From Anastatus disparis (taxonomy: Eukaryota > Arthropoda > Insecta > Hymenoptera > Eupelmidae), in contig JAFFSR010000394.1 of NCBI GenBank assembly GCA_017163975.1, forward strand, positions 1,304,501 through 1,368,500: 64,000 nt of DNA, given 5' to 3'. Shown one piece after another: positions 12,421 to 24,333 of the stretch; positions within the stretch are counted from its first letter, which is position 1, and every line of letters starts with the position of its first letter. A program made the position numbers and the translations under genes. Under the pieces are notes generated by a model, which saw only the letters and a program-made list of their open reading frames with translations, searched no databases and had not been told where the DNA came from.

Positions 12421-13604
12421 AATTTAATTTCGAGTACTGAATAAAATTGAAAATAATTTGATGAAACATAATATAAAAATATATGTACACATGTGCTTAA
12501 AGTAAAAAAGCGTATAATTTATTTCAAGTGACTATTTCTCTACTTCCATTAGAAAAACAAAGATAGTACGATATTTGATGTAAATAAACTGAGAACTGGG
12601 TACTGAGTTACAACTATAATTTCCAGACCTCAATATATGACCATGAATTTGAATTATGAAATTAATTCATGAGTGAAACATGCTTAAAAGAAATTCGTGT
12701 TGATTTCTAATAAAAATATCTTCACAAATGTATTTTATATATATGAAATACGAAATTTAAATAGAAAAAATCATAAGATTAAAATACAAAATTTTAGTTA
12801 ATTTTAAATTCGAATATTTCGGAATAAAAAAATAAATATTTGCAATTACTTAACAATCCTTTTTGCATCTAATATAAAAATTTAATGAGATACAAATATT
12901 ACAAAGTGTATGTATCACAAGTAAGGTTTGCATATTATAAATATTATAATTTTTAGAAAATTCTTGATATTAATAGATTATTAATTTGAACAATGAAATA
13001 TTTTTTTATTGATGACAAGTAACTTTTCAAAAATAGTTAAAATAATACTTTAAATGTCAATCAAATAACATATTCATCAAAATAAATTTCAACGCTATTA
13101 TTATTAAAATAAACATTTTTATTTAACTACAATCTATTGTAATAATTATTTTTTTAATATATATGTATTAAAAAAAATATAATTTTATTTGATGAAAAAT
13201 TATATAAATATTATATATTTATAATTATATAACTAAATTTATTAAATTAAAATTGTATTCAGTTATCATTCAGAGAATGAGGTATTTAAATTAGTTTTCA
13301 TGAAAATATATTATTTAAAAAGTTACTTGTTAACAATTTTTTATAAATAACATACAATTAACCTTAATTAAATTTTCATTTGTACACGTGTTTATATTTA
13401 AATGAATTGTGATTCATGTAAAAACTAAATTTAATTAGCATTCAATACCACAAGTTATTTAAAGAATTTACCATTATTCAAAATTATTAAAAAGTTATTT
13501 ATAAAAAGTATCCCCATATCAAAATTTCAAAATTATACAAATTTAATTTTTTATCCTTTACATTAGAGAATTAGTTTTGATGTTGAAATTTTTTTGTGAA
13601 ATGA

Positions 13605-13606
<2 letters not shown>
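12421..13606. other. AT-rich non-coding stretch
   Basis: Nothing recognisable was found here. ORFs are minimal, and homopolymeric A/T tracts and ATATA words dominate. Confidence 0.6.

Positions 13607-13663
<57 letters not shown>
13607..13663. repeat. (TA)n microsatellite
   Basis: Uninterrupted TA dinucleotides. Confidence 0.95.
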
Positions 13664-13666
<3 letters not shown>

Positions 13667-13815
13667 CTTATAGTAAAATATTTTATCACCTTGTATGAAC
13701 ATTATTTTGTAAAAGTAGAATAATGCTGCGAATAAACAAATGATTATAAGAAAATATTGAAAACTGTAAATAACAATAAAAAAGCGTTAGGCTAGAAATA
13801 AATAATGGTTCTCAC

Positions 13816-15778
13816 ATAGCATGGAAGACTTTACTGAAATATTTCGAATTATTCCACTGAAATATTTCAATGGAACCTTTAATGCAGATTATTGAAAGTC
13901 TTCATGGAATATTTCAGAATATTTCACTGGAATCTTCCATTGAAAGCTTCCAGGAATATTTCAGGAATTTTTCAAAGGAATGTTCAAAAACTTTTTCGAA
14001 ATATTCCATGTAATATTCACGAAAGATTTCTGAAATATTTCATAAAATATTCCATGTAATGTTTATGAATATTCCAGTAAAATATTTCATGGAAGATTTT
14101 AGAAAGATTCCATAAACATTTCGCTGGAAGATTCCGATAAATTTTAAAATCGTACAGCGGATGATTACATAAATCTTTCAGAACTAGTCAACTAAATATT
14201 TCACAAAAAGATTTAAGTAATCTTCCAATGGAATATTTCATGAAAGATTTCAGAAAGATTCCATAAACATTTCACTGGAAGATTTAAAAAAACTTTAAAA
14301 TCGTACAGCGAAATATTAGATAAATCTTCTATAAATATTCCACGAAACATTTCACAGGAAGATTAAAGTAATCTTCCGATGAAATATTTCATGAAAGATT
14401 TCAGGAAGATTTCGATAAACATTCAAATCGTACAGCGGAATATTACATGAATCTTCCATTAATATTCCACGAAATGTTTCACAAAAATATTTAAGTAACC
14501 TTCCAGTGGAATATTTTATGAAAGATTTCAGAAAGATTCCATAAACATTTTACTGAAAGATTCCAAAAAACTTCCAAATCGTACAGTGGATTATAACATA
14601 AATCTTCCATAAATAGTCAACGAAATATTCTACAAAAAGATTTAAGTAATCTTCCAGTGGAATATTCCATTAGAGATTTCAGAAAGATTTCAGAAACATT
14701 TCACTGGAAGATTCCTAAAAACTTTTAAATCGTACAGCGAAATATTACATAAATCTTCCGTAAATATTCCACGAAATATTTTACGCAAAGATTACAGTAA
14801 TCTTCCAGTGGAATATTGTTTAAAAGATTCTAGAATGATTCCATGAAGTTTTCGTTGAAAGATTGCGCGGAATGTTACGGAAGGTTTCTAGTGACGCCGA
14901 TAAGGGGATGTTTGTTAAATGGAAGTTTTATCCCCAAACGGTTGAAAGATACCTCACTTACTATGAAAGCGAAAGGGTATCAGCACTTTGATGTGCACAG
15001 TGGGAGCGAATATTTAAATGCGATTTTATAACAAAATGTTTATGTATGCGTATATGTATTGATGTATAAGTGTAATGTGTTATTATATAATATATATACC
15101 ATCCCCTCACAGCATTTCACATTTCCCAAAAATCTTCCAGGAACATTTCATGAAAGATGAGAGATTACCCAAACCTCCCATTTTTATATTCTTGAAATCT
15201 CTCAAGAGTATTTCATGGATTATTCCAATGTAGGAAGAATCAAGGACATACGAATATTACAGGAATATTTCGCGGAAGATTCCTGAAATATTCCAAATTT
15301 TCCGTGTCAATATTCTGCGAATCTTTCATAAATATTCCACGGAATATTTTACGATAGATTTCTAAAATCTTCCGGAAATATTTCATGGAATATTTTATGA
15401 AAAATTCTTTAAATTTTTCGTGCATATTGCATGAAAGATTCTTTAGATCGTTCGTTTATATTCCATGAAAGGTTCATAAAATGTTTCAAATCTACCGTTC
15501 CCATATTCCGGAAATTTTCAATGTATGTTCCAACGGAATATTTCATGAAATATTCCTGCAAGATTCCTGAAATATTTCAATAAAAGATCTGAGATGTCCT
15601 AGATCTTTTAATGAAATATTCTTAGAATCTTCCAGCAATATTCCATGGAATATTCCAATGTAGGAAGAATCAAGGACACACGAAAATTACAGGAATATTC
15701 CATGGAAGATTCCTAAAATAATTCAAATCACCGCTGCCAATGTTCCAGGAAGCTTCCATAAATATTTCATGCTGTGTG
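13816..15778 (+). mobile_element. GGAATATTTC-rich repeat element, long copy
   Basis: The termini ACATAGCATGGAAGAC (left) and TTCATGCTGTGTGG (right, which reads ACACAGCATGAA inverted) form a short terminal inverted repeat. The left arm holds five 151-bp tandem units; a non-repetitive core (14880-15112) follows; the right arm repeats an AAGAATCAAGGACA block at 15234 and 15666. The 5005-6292 relative is in the opposite orientation. There is no credible ORF. GAA and TTC words alternate densely through both arms. Confidence 0.7.
14075..14870 (+). repeat. 151-bp tandem repeat, five units
   Basis: The anchor TCGTACAGCG starts at 14150, 14301, 14428, 14579 (TCGTACAGTG) and 14730, giving spacings of 151, 127, 151 and 151 bp. 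One unit thus carries a deletion of 24 bp. Seen directly. Confidence 0.9.
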
Positions 15779-15931
15779 GGTTGTTTATTATCATTCATAC
15801 ATTATTTAAATGTAGATACTGCAAATAACCACGAATAACTGTAAATAAATTGAAGAATACAATTATTAAAAATAATTTAAAATAATTTTGATTTTAGTTC
15901 TTTTTACAACAAACTTTTTTTAATGAATAAA

Positions 15932-15937
<6 letters not shown>

Positions 15938-15995
<58 letters not shown>
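15938..15995. repeat. (TA)n microsatellite flanking a foldback
   Basis: The TA run abuts the palindromic element starting at 15996. Confidence 0.95.
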
Positions 15996-15999
<4 letters not shown>

Positions 16000-16972
16000 C
16001 ATTTCAAACCAACTGAAAGAGCAGAAAAATAAAAATCTATGAAACTCTGGGAATATATCCTGCCTGTTACTCATAATGTGTAGAAAAATTTTCAAGGATT
16101 CAGATTGGGAGGATCAAGAGCCATAGATTCTTGAAATTTTTCAAAATTTTTGGAAAAGTCCCAACTTGATCATTTTTTTTCCTGAAAATCCTAATATTTT
16201 AGAGAGAAATTCATGAGAATACTTCTTGTTGTTAATGAAAAACAGAGTTAGCATGATTCTTTACAGACCTGAATTTCGAAGTTTTCTATTGGTTCTTATA
16301 TGTATTACATGGTAATTGAAATTACTCATTGCTCCTCACTTCAGAAATTTCTTTTCGCGGGCTTATTTTTTTCTATTTCACGTGAACTTTATAATGAATT
16401 TTTGATCATGTAAGTCGGAGCCATCAATAAGGAGCTAAAACAGTTTAAAATATATATTATCATGTATGATTAATTTTTATATTGAAAATAAATTAGACAT
16501 GAAAATATATATTTTAAACTGTTATAACTCCTTATTGATGGCTCTTTCTTACACAGTCATAAATTTATTTTTAAGTTGATAAAAAATAGAAGGAAATCAG
16601 CCCTCGAAAAGCAATTTCTGAAGTAACAGACAATGAGTAATTTCAATTACCATGTAATACATGTAAGAACCAATAGAAAACTTTAAAATTTAGCTCTGTA
16701 AAAAATAATGCTAATCCTCCTCTTTATCTAGAACAAGAAGAATTCTCATGAATTTCTCTCTAAAACATCAAGATTTTCAGAAAAAAAATCAGAAAGTTGG
16801 TACTTTTCCAGAAATTTTGAAAATTTCCTGATTTCAAGGATCTATGGCTCTTGATCCTTCAAATCTAAATCCTTGAGTATTTTTTTACACATTTTGAGTA
16901 ACAGACAGAATATATTCTCAGAGTTTCAGCGATTTTTATTTTTTTGCTCTTCCAGTTGGTGTAAAATGTCCC
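15996..16972. mobile_element. 0.98-kb palindromic foldback element
   Basis: Left AGAACATTTCAAACCAACTG and right CAGTTGGTGTAAAATGTCCC pair with few mismatches, and the complementarity runs almost to the centre (about 16480), leaving a short loop. Both sides are TA repeats. The terminus resembles the GGGACGTTTCACG family in layout. No coding capacity. Confidence 0.85.
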
Positions 16973-17004
16973 ATATATATATATATATATATATACATAT
17001 AAAT

Positions 17005-18242
17005 GGGTCAATCCACGTCAAACGGATAATGGCTCTGTCCAAAATTGTAGATCACTAAAAAAGTCGTGCATGGGCTCAAAATTTTCTTCTTACACTCTAC
17101 TTTCTTTTGCAATGTGGCGATTTTGGAAAATCCAAAATGGCGGCCTTAATATGGCGACTCAAACCTAGAAATTTTATAAAAAATTTTCAAAAATCAATTT
17201 TACTTCATTCAAATCTGATTCTGCATATTTTTTATATCAGAAATCGATTAAGCGTTCGATTTCACATGAGAATATAGTATTGCACTCAAGGTAAAAAAAA
17301 TTTACAATATCATCTGAAGGTCATGTCGCGATACAATAGTTATTTCTTGAATTAATCATTGATAAACGTTGATTAGTAAGAAAATAAAGATACTGATAGG
17401 TAACTTGAGTCACTGAATCCAAATCTGATATCTGCTCAGCCATATCAGAGATACCAGTCTCCATCAAGGTCATTTGAAGGTCAAATCGCGAATATCTTCT
17501 ATTATTTGATAAGATTAAGACACCTATAAGTTTTACGTGATGCTGGATCCGAATCCGAGACCTGTTGGAGTGTCAAACGACGTAATTACAGAAAAATTCG
17601 TTTCAAACTGTGGTTTCTTGGAAAACAAAAGTTTTCTTTTAGTCAATATTTGATTAATTTTTACGTAGTTACGTCGTTTGACACTCCAACAGACCCCGAT
17701 TTCGGATTCAGCGACACGTAAAACTTAAATGTGTCCCAATGTTATCAAATAATATAAGATATTCGCGATTCGACCTTCAAATGACTTTTATACAGATCTT
17801 GTAGGATTAAGTGGACATCAGATTTAAATTTAGTAACTCGAGTTATCAATCAGTATCTTCATTTCCTCACTAATCAACATTGATCAATGAGTAATTTGAG
17901 AAATAACTATTATTTCCCGATATGACCTTCCAATGACATTGTAAATTTTTTTTACCTTGAGTGCAATACTATATTCCTATGTAAAATAAAACGCTGAATT
18001 GATTTCTGATGTAAAAAAATATGCAGGATCTGATTTAAATAAAACAAAATTAATTTAAAAAAATTTTTTATGATATCTCTAGGTTTGAGCCGCCATATTG
18101 GTGCCGCCATTTTGGATTTTTTTAAATCACCACATTGCAAAAGAAAGTAAAGTGTAAGACGAAAATTTTAAGATTATATACGATTTGTTTGGTGATCTAC
18201 AATTTTGGACAGAGCCATTATCTATTTGACGTGGATTGACCC
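17005..18242. mobile_element. 1.24-kb palindromic foldback element
   Basis: The left end GGGTCAATCCACGTCAAACG mirrors the right end, with GACGTGGATTGACCC closing at 18242. The arms remain complementary over most of their length, including a GACACTCCAACAG block facing CTGTTGGAGTGTC near the centre. It is flanked by TATA on both sides and shares a TA tract with the neighbouring foldback at 15996-16972. Confidence 0.85.
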
Positions 18243-18473
18243 ATATATATATATAAATAATTGCCAAAAATAATCATTTTTCATCATTATATTATTGTTA
18301 CAAATTTCATTATTATTTATTTATCATATAACAATTAATTCATAGCATTTTTCATAATTTCTTTAATTTTACAGCTTTTAAAGTAAAAAAGGAGTAAATT
18401 AAATCAGTTAATATAAAAACGATTTTTTTGTGAATATCTTTGGAAAAAGTTTATTAAAAATGAATGAAAATTC

Positions 18474-18867
18474 TTAACAGCAGGCCGGAATAGAATCTGA
18501 TACCGACTGAGTAAAAATTGAGTTTTTTGTTATTTACTCAAGTATTAATCGGTGTATCTTCAAATTAGAGGTTGAGCGCAATAGATATTATTATTATGAA
18601 CATCTATGCACAAGAAAAAAAAATTCTATTGCTTTGTTTTTTAGAAAAGTAAGGAACGCCGAAGTAAAAGTTTATGTTTATAATATTTTCGCGTTCCTTA
18701 CTTTTCTCAAAAACAAATCAGTAGATTTTTTTTTTCTTGTGCATACATATTTGTAATAATAATATCTATTGCGCTTAACCTTCAAATAGCAGATACACCA
18801 ATTGATACTTGAGTAAATAACAAAAATCTCAATTAGACAAGGACAGCGAATCCGGCCTGCTCTTAAG
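18474..18867. mobile_element. 0.39-kb palindromic element
   Basis: CTTAACAGCAGGCCGGA at the left is mirrored by TCCGGCCTGCTCTTAAG at the right. The arms run inward to a centre near 18670 around a GTAAGGAACGCCGAAG/GCGTTCCTTAC match. It sits directly upstream of the protease ORF at 18887 and may have displaced that gene's 5' part. Confidence 0.8.
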
Positions 18868-18886
18868 AGAATTTTTATTTTTAATA

Positions 18887-19440
18887 ATGGTTTCGACTGA
18901 GGAAGATAAATTGATTGTTAAAAGACAGGAATTGTATAGTGGAATTGCTTGCATGTTAACTGATATTCATATATTAGAATTTAATTACATTTCAAACCAG
19001 TGCACCTTATTTGACATGCAATCAACTTCACTAATTCAGAGACCACAATATGTTAATTCAGTACTGATTGATAGAGAATTTATACAGTTATTATTTACCG
19101 GAAATTTAGAAAAGAGTCACCGGATTCGTGTGTATTATAATAATAAGGTAATTCATATTTATGACAGTTTGAATCTTATATATTTACAAGATAAGTATAA
19201 GATTTATATAAACAGATTATTTCCCAACGAATAAGAACTAAGCACAGTATTCGAAACAGTACAATCACAAACGAATAATTATGATTGTAGCGTTTTTGCA
19301 ATGGTTTTTGCTGTTGCAGTACTTTATAATTTAGGTCCATGTTGTTTAAGATATAATATTTCTCAAATGCGATTACGTTTATAAAGAATTTTTAAAACGC
19401 AAAAAATAAAAATGTTTCTAGTTTTACAAAATTATAATAA
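18887..19440 (+). pseudogene. Ulp1-like (C48) cysteine protease of a Helitron
   Basis: An ATG at 18887 opens 115 codons to a TAA (19232-19234); the same frame then continues for about 60 more codons. Putative catalytic residues follow the Ulp1 order: His78 (SHRIRVYY), Asp93 (HIYDSLN), Gln128 and Cys134 (QTNNYDCSVFA). Gln and Cys lie behind the stop, so the enzyme is truncated. The relic at 3834-4194 has a sense codon at that place, which indicates a point nonsense mutation here. Ulp1-type proteases hydrolyse SUMO-like conjugates, and related ORFs accompany Helitrons of Hymenoptera as I recall. It lies about 1.8 kb upstream of the Rep-helicase. Confidence 0.7.
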
Positions 19441-19596
19441 TGCAAAAATTAATTACGATAATCCACCGGATATGATAAAAAGGAGTTTTTGTCATGAGCA
19501 AGGTCTTAATCAAATATCATGTAATTTAGATTTCGCCGAGCTTAAAATATTATAAAAAAAACTCACAAATGCATTTATTGCCAGAACAAAAAAAGA

Positions 19597-20639
19597 TCAT
19601 GAAAATGTATCGTAAACAAAAGAATTTGAATCATGAAACAATTTTGATGGAAATTGACAATGACATTTCAGATAAAAATTTTTAAAAACCAGATAATGAT
19701 ATAATAGGAATCGACGACATCCACTTGAATTATAACGATAATAAACGTGGGACAGTTGAAATTGAATTAAATGAAGAAAAAAAAGAATCAAAAGAAATAG
19801 ATGAAAAAGAAACTTTATTTGTAACAGAACTTAAGAGCTTGACGAAGCTGCCCGCCTTCTAATAATATTTCCAATCCTAACTTATGAATAGACGATGCGA
19901 TTAATCAAGTTTTTTTGATACAAAGTAAAAATTTGTAAGATTATACTCCAGTGCGGACAACTCAAGAAATACACCAAAATATTGGACATATAAAGTTATA
20001 ATAAAAACTTTCAATGTATCGTTTTTTAAAGTTAGGTCTATCAAGTTTGATGTCTAATTTTTAATCCAAGCTCATAAAAAAATAAGAAGTCCAAATGATT
20101 TTTTATTTTGACGAAAATTTTTGTATTAATATAGCTTTAGTACGGACAAGTCATCATATTTGTTTAATTTATTAATTTAAAAAGATACTGATATAATAAA
20201 AAAAGCAAAACTCAAGTGATGCAGCTCTGACATCCCGTTAATAGGAAAATGGTAACAGAAGAATCACATGAATATAGAAAAATTTCAGGAAAAGACATTA
20301 TTCTGGAAATGCGAGAAACAAAAAAGTAATGATAAATTAGAACTAAGACGTGTTCAAGAAACTTTACGTAAGAAAAAAGCTTATATGAAAATGAAAAAAG
20401 GACAACTAGATAAATATAAACAGAAATTAGAAAATACTAAGATAACAAAATGGTCATTCAAGGAAACAATGAGTACTGATAAATTGGAACAAATAAGTGC
20501 GAATGAGGCTTTACGTAAGAAAGAAGCTTATATAAAAATTAAAGAAAAACAACCAAAAAATTTAAGAAGAAAAATTAGAAAATATCAAGTGTTAACGATT
20601 AAAAATTGAAGATAATAATTATAATGAAAATTAGAATAA
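19597..20639 (+). pseudogene. Helitron N-terminal coiled-coil region, broken
   Basis: Lys/Glu-rich coding remnants start at an ATG at 19597 (MYRKQKN), are interrupted by the MITE at 19835-20237, and resume as a 113-codon frame (20268-20609) with repeated LRKKxAYxKxK segments of about 40 residues predicted to form coiled coil. Homologous DNA at 30985-31790 confirms the order and the uninterrupted junction. Frameshifts separate this part from the Rep-helicase frame. Confidence 0.6.
19835..20237 (+). mobile_element. 403-bp TTAA-flanked MITE, copy 1
   Basis: It is flanked by TTAA at 19831-19834 and 20238-20241. The terminal motifs GAGCTTGACGAAGCTG and (inverted) CGGGATGTCAGAGCTG are imperfect TIRs. 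The second copy (41012-41414) has the same length. The TTAA target points to piggyBac-type transposition. The related Helitron sequence at about 31243 lacks it, so the filled and empty states are both visible. Confidence 0.85.
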
Positions 20640-23600
20640 TAATAATCATAATAACAATCATAATATTGTATTAAACGAAGTTATTGATGAAACAATAAAG
20701 GGCAAAGTAGAAAAAAAATTAAAGAAATTAAATGAAAAAATATTAACTGAAAAAATTAATTTGAAACTAATTAGTTGTATGGCAAATATATATTTCGATA
20801 AAAATCTCATATCTGAAAATTACATTGGTTCCAAGACGAATACATGTGTTTATTGTAACGCGCAACATTTTGCTTTCTAATATGCTAAAAGTAACGATTT
20901 CTCCAATTGTTGTCATAAAGGTAAAGTAGAATTGTTAGAAAATCCACCTTACCCAGAACGATTAATGTTTTGAGCAACTGAATTTACGGAAGAAAGTACT
21001 GATTTTCGACGAAATGTTAGGTTGTACAATAATGCTTTAGCATTCGCAAGTTTTGATGCCAATTTTGATACATTGCCGGGTAAAGGGCCACAAGTTATGA
21101 GATTATGTGGACAAATTTACCATAATGTATATGCGTTACATCCTAATAAAGATGAAGCCCGTAAATATGGACAATTATATATTTTAGATAATGAAATAGC
21201 AACGATTGAACGACATAAGTTTAATACAAATTTGACATTATTGAAACATTTAGATAACTTAATAAGAGATATTAACCCTCATGCTAAAGCTTATGAAATG
21301 ATGCATGAAGCAGGAGAAGAAGAACTACAACGATGTGCAAAAATCAATTGTCTTCTGAAAACTGTTACTATGCCTATTGTCCGCAATAATAATTTCGATA
21401 AAAATAGATATAATCTACCTACCTGTAATGAAGTAGCAATAGTATACATTGGAGAAGACGATATACCTCTTATTGAACGTGATATTGTCATTTACCCTAA
21501 GTTTGATAAACCAATTAGTATACTAACAATTAGCAAACACACAGATCCTATGACATTTTTGCTTATTCATCCTAATGGTGGTTTCGGATGGATGTCAAAT
21601 ATGAAAAATAAATTTGGAAAATTTAATATTAAAAATTTGCAATTTTATAATTATAGATTTAGTGTTAGAAATGAATTTAATCCATTTCTTAATTTAGGAA
21701 AATTATCTCAACAGTTCATTGTTGATGCGTTTGTAAAAGTTAAAACCTCCAGATTATATTTCATACGGAAAAACCAAAACGTATTAAGAAGTGATTGTTA
21801 CAAATGTGTTATGGACTATGGACATAGCAAAAAAGAATTAAATTATTCAAAAATTGGAAAAATGGTATCAAAGTTACCATCAAACTCTACAGGAAGTCCA
21901 CGATTTTCAAAACAAAATTACATTGATTCAATAACACTTGTAAATTATCATGGTAAACCTGATCTTTTTGTAACTATGACCTGTAACCCACATTGGAAAG
22001 AAATGACTGAAAACTTGGAAATTCATGAAAATGCAATAGATAGACCAGATATTATAACAAAAGTATTTTATCAAAAAGTAGAAGAATTCAAAAATTTAGT
22101 AATAATAAAGAGAATATTAGGAAAATGTATTGCATATAGTTATGTAATTGAAATTCAAAAACGAGGATTACCACATATGCATATGTTGTTATTCTTAGAT
22201 AAAAATGATAAATTTGACATTCCCGAAAAAGTTGATAAAATAATAAGTGCAGAAATCCCAAATAGAGATATTTATCTAAAATTATATAGTATTGTTAAAC
22301 AATTTATGATACACGGTCCCTGTGGTATGCACAATATAAATTGTCCGTGTATGGATAAAAATACGAAACAATGTACGAAAAATTTTCCAAAAAAATTTTA
22401 TAATACAACAACATTTAAATTAAATGGGTATCCACTATACAAACACAAAAATGATGGCGTCAAAATTATTTTAAAAAATAAATTTACAGAAAGAATTGCA
22501 GATAATGGATTCGTTGTTCCTTATAATCCTTACTTATTATCGAAATTTAATGCACACATAAACGTAGAAGTTTGTTCCACTGTACAATGCATTAAATATT
22601 TATTCAAATACTGTTATGAAGGTTATAATTGTGCATACATTAAAATACATCAAGTAAATGTTGATTTTAGATCAGAAAATAAAGACACTTTTGAAAATGA
22701 CAATAGTGAAAGTGTTGAATATGAATATGACGAAATTAAACAATACATTAATACACGATATTTATGTCCACCTGAGGCAATGCACAGCTTATTAGAATAT
22801 CCTTTACATGTTATTTCACATACTATAAAACGTCTAAGCGTTCATGAAGAGAATCAACAAAACGTATTTTTTAAAGAAGGAAAAGAAGGAATGATCATGC
22901 AAAAAAATGTTGGAACAACATTAACAGCATATTTTGATTTGAATAGAGAAGATTTCGAAGCACGAAATTACTTATATTCAGAAATACAAAATTTTTATAC
23001 ATTTTATGAAAAACCTTATGGACCGGGTGGAAGTGGAAAAAGTTATTTACTAAACGTTTTAATGGCTTATTTCAAATATCATACTTTACATTATTTATGT
23101 GTAACTTGGACAGCTATGGCAGCGAATTCATTAGTCGATGGAAAAACCGTGCATACAACATTTAAACTACCGTTAAATATAACAGATTGTATCACTTGTA
23201 ATGTTAAGCCTAATTCTGCAGAGGGCAAACAATTAAAGGAAACACAAATAATTATTTGGGATAAAATATCCATGACTTCAAAATTTGCTTTTAAAGCGGT
23301 CGATCGTCTTTTTCAATATTTATGCAATGTAAACCAACCCTTCATTGGTAAAACTGTAATTATATCAGAAGATTCCAGGCAAACATTACCAATTGTACGA
23401 CATGGTAGCCGTATGAACATCATTAAAAATTCAGTTAAATTTAGTTTTTTATGGCAAAATTTTAAGCAAATGAAGTTAAATGAAAATCTGCGAGTTTCGG
23501 ATAATGATAATAATTTTAAACAATGGTTATTAGACATCGGAGAAGGAAAACGCCGCGATGTTTTTGAAGATGATAATGAAGTGAGTGCTATACCAGATAA

Positions 23601-24333
23601 TTTTATCATTAAAGAAAATCTTGTCGAAAAAATATTTGGAAAAACAATAAATATAGACAATACGAATATAACGGAAAAAGTTATTTTGGCTCCTAAAAAT
23701 AATAATGTTACTGAAATCAATAATAATGTTTTGAATTTAATGGAAGGAAACCATGTTGAATATTTGAGTATTGATACTGCTGAAGATGATAACAACGAAA
23801 ATTCAGATATTATGTTACCTACAGAATTTTTAAATAAGTTAACTACTAATGGACTTTCACCACATAAATTACATTTAAAAGTAGGTACTATCATTATACT
23901 TTTAAGAAATTTAAATGTCGATAAGGGACTTTGTAATGAAATAAGGTTGATACTAAAAAAAATGCTTAAGTATTCCATTCAAGCGGAATTAGTAACTGCT
24001 CAAAACAAAGGTAAATTAGTTTTCATTCCAAGAATAAATTTATCTCTATCTACGAAAGAAATTCCATTCAATATGCAACGAAAACAGTTTCCTATTAGAT
24101 TAGGATTTGCAATGACTATTAATAAATCACAAGGACAATCTTATGAAAAAGTTGATGTTTATTTGCCGTCACCAGTTTTCAGTCATGAACAATTATATGT
24201 TGCTCTTTCAAGGACGAAATTCAAAAACAATTTAAAACTATTTTTAGGTGACTACGCTATTGTCAACGGAGAAAATGAAAATGATCATAACGCAATATAT
24301 ACGAAAAACATTGTTTATAAAGAGATATTATAA
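20640..24333 (+). pseudogene. Helitron Rep-helicase, degenerate with internal deletion
   Basis: The frame is open from about 20640 apart from stops at 20878-20880 and 20971-20973, then for 1103 codons from 21022. A CVYC...CCHKGKVEL zinc region precedes ALAFASF, typical of animal Helitron N-termini. Rep motifs (counting from 21022): HMH at 385-387 (HUH) and Tyr526/Tyr530 (YLFKY). Helicase: GPGGSGKS 667-674, Walker B WDKISM with Lys748 in place of the usual Glu, SEDSRQ 782-787 in place of GGDFRQ, and ALSR at 1061-1064. Several hundred residues normally between Rep and helicase are missing: the frame jumps from about codon 661 straight to Walker A. The element rolls through ssDNA in the known family; this copy should be catalytically dead. 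Confidence 0.85.

Noticed and set aside
15904..16095. Ile-Tyr repeat ORFs over TA runs (also 46076-46363, 53793-54005, 55624-55812, 58266-58475)
   Set aside because: Translation of (TA)n gives IYIYIY in any long run; there is no other protein signal.
21022..21024. Start of the Rep-helicase at 21022
   Set aside because: The codon is TTG and the frame is homologous to Helitron protein well upstream; the true N-terminus lies beyond two nonsense codons.
23313..23978. 221-codon minus-strand frame inside the Helitron helicase
   Set aside because: It is antisense to a recognised helicase and has no motif of its own; shadow of the real frame.
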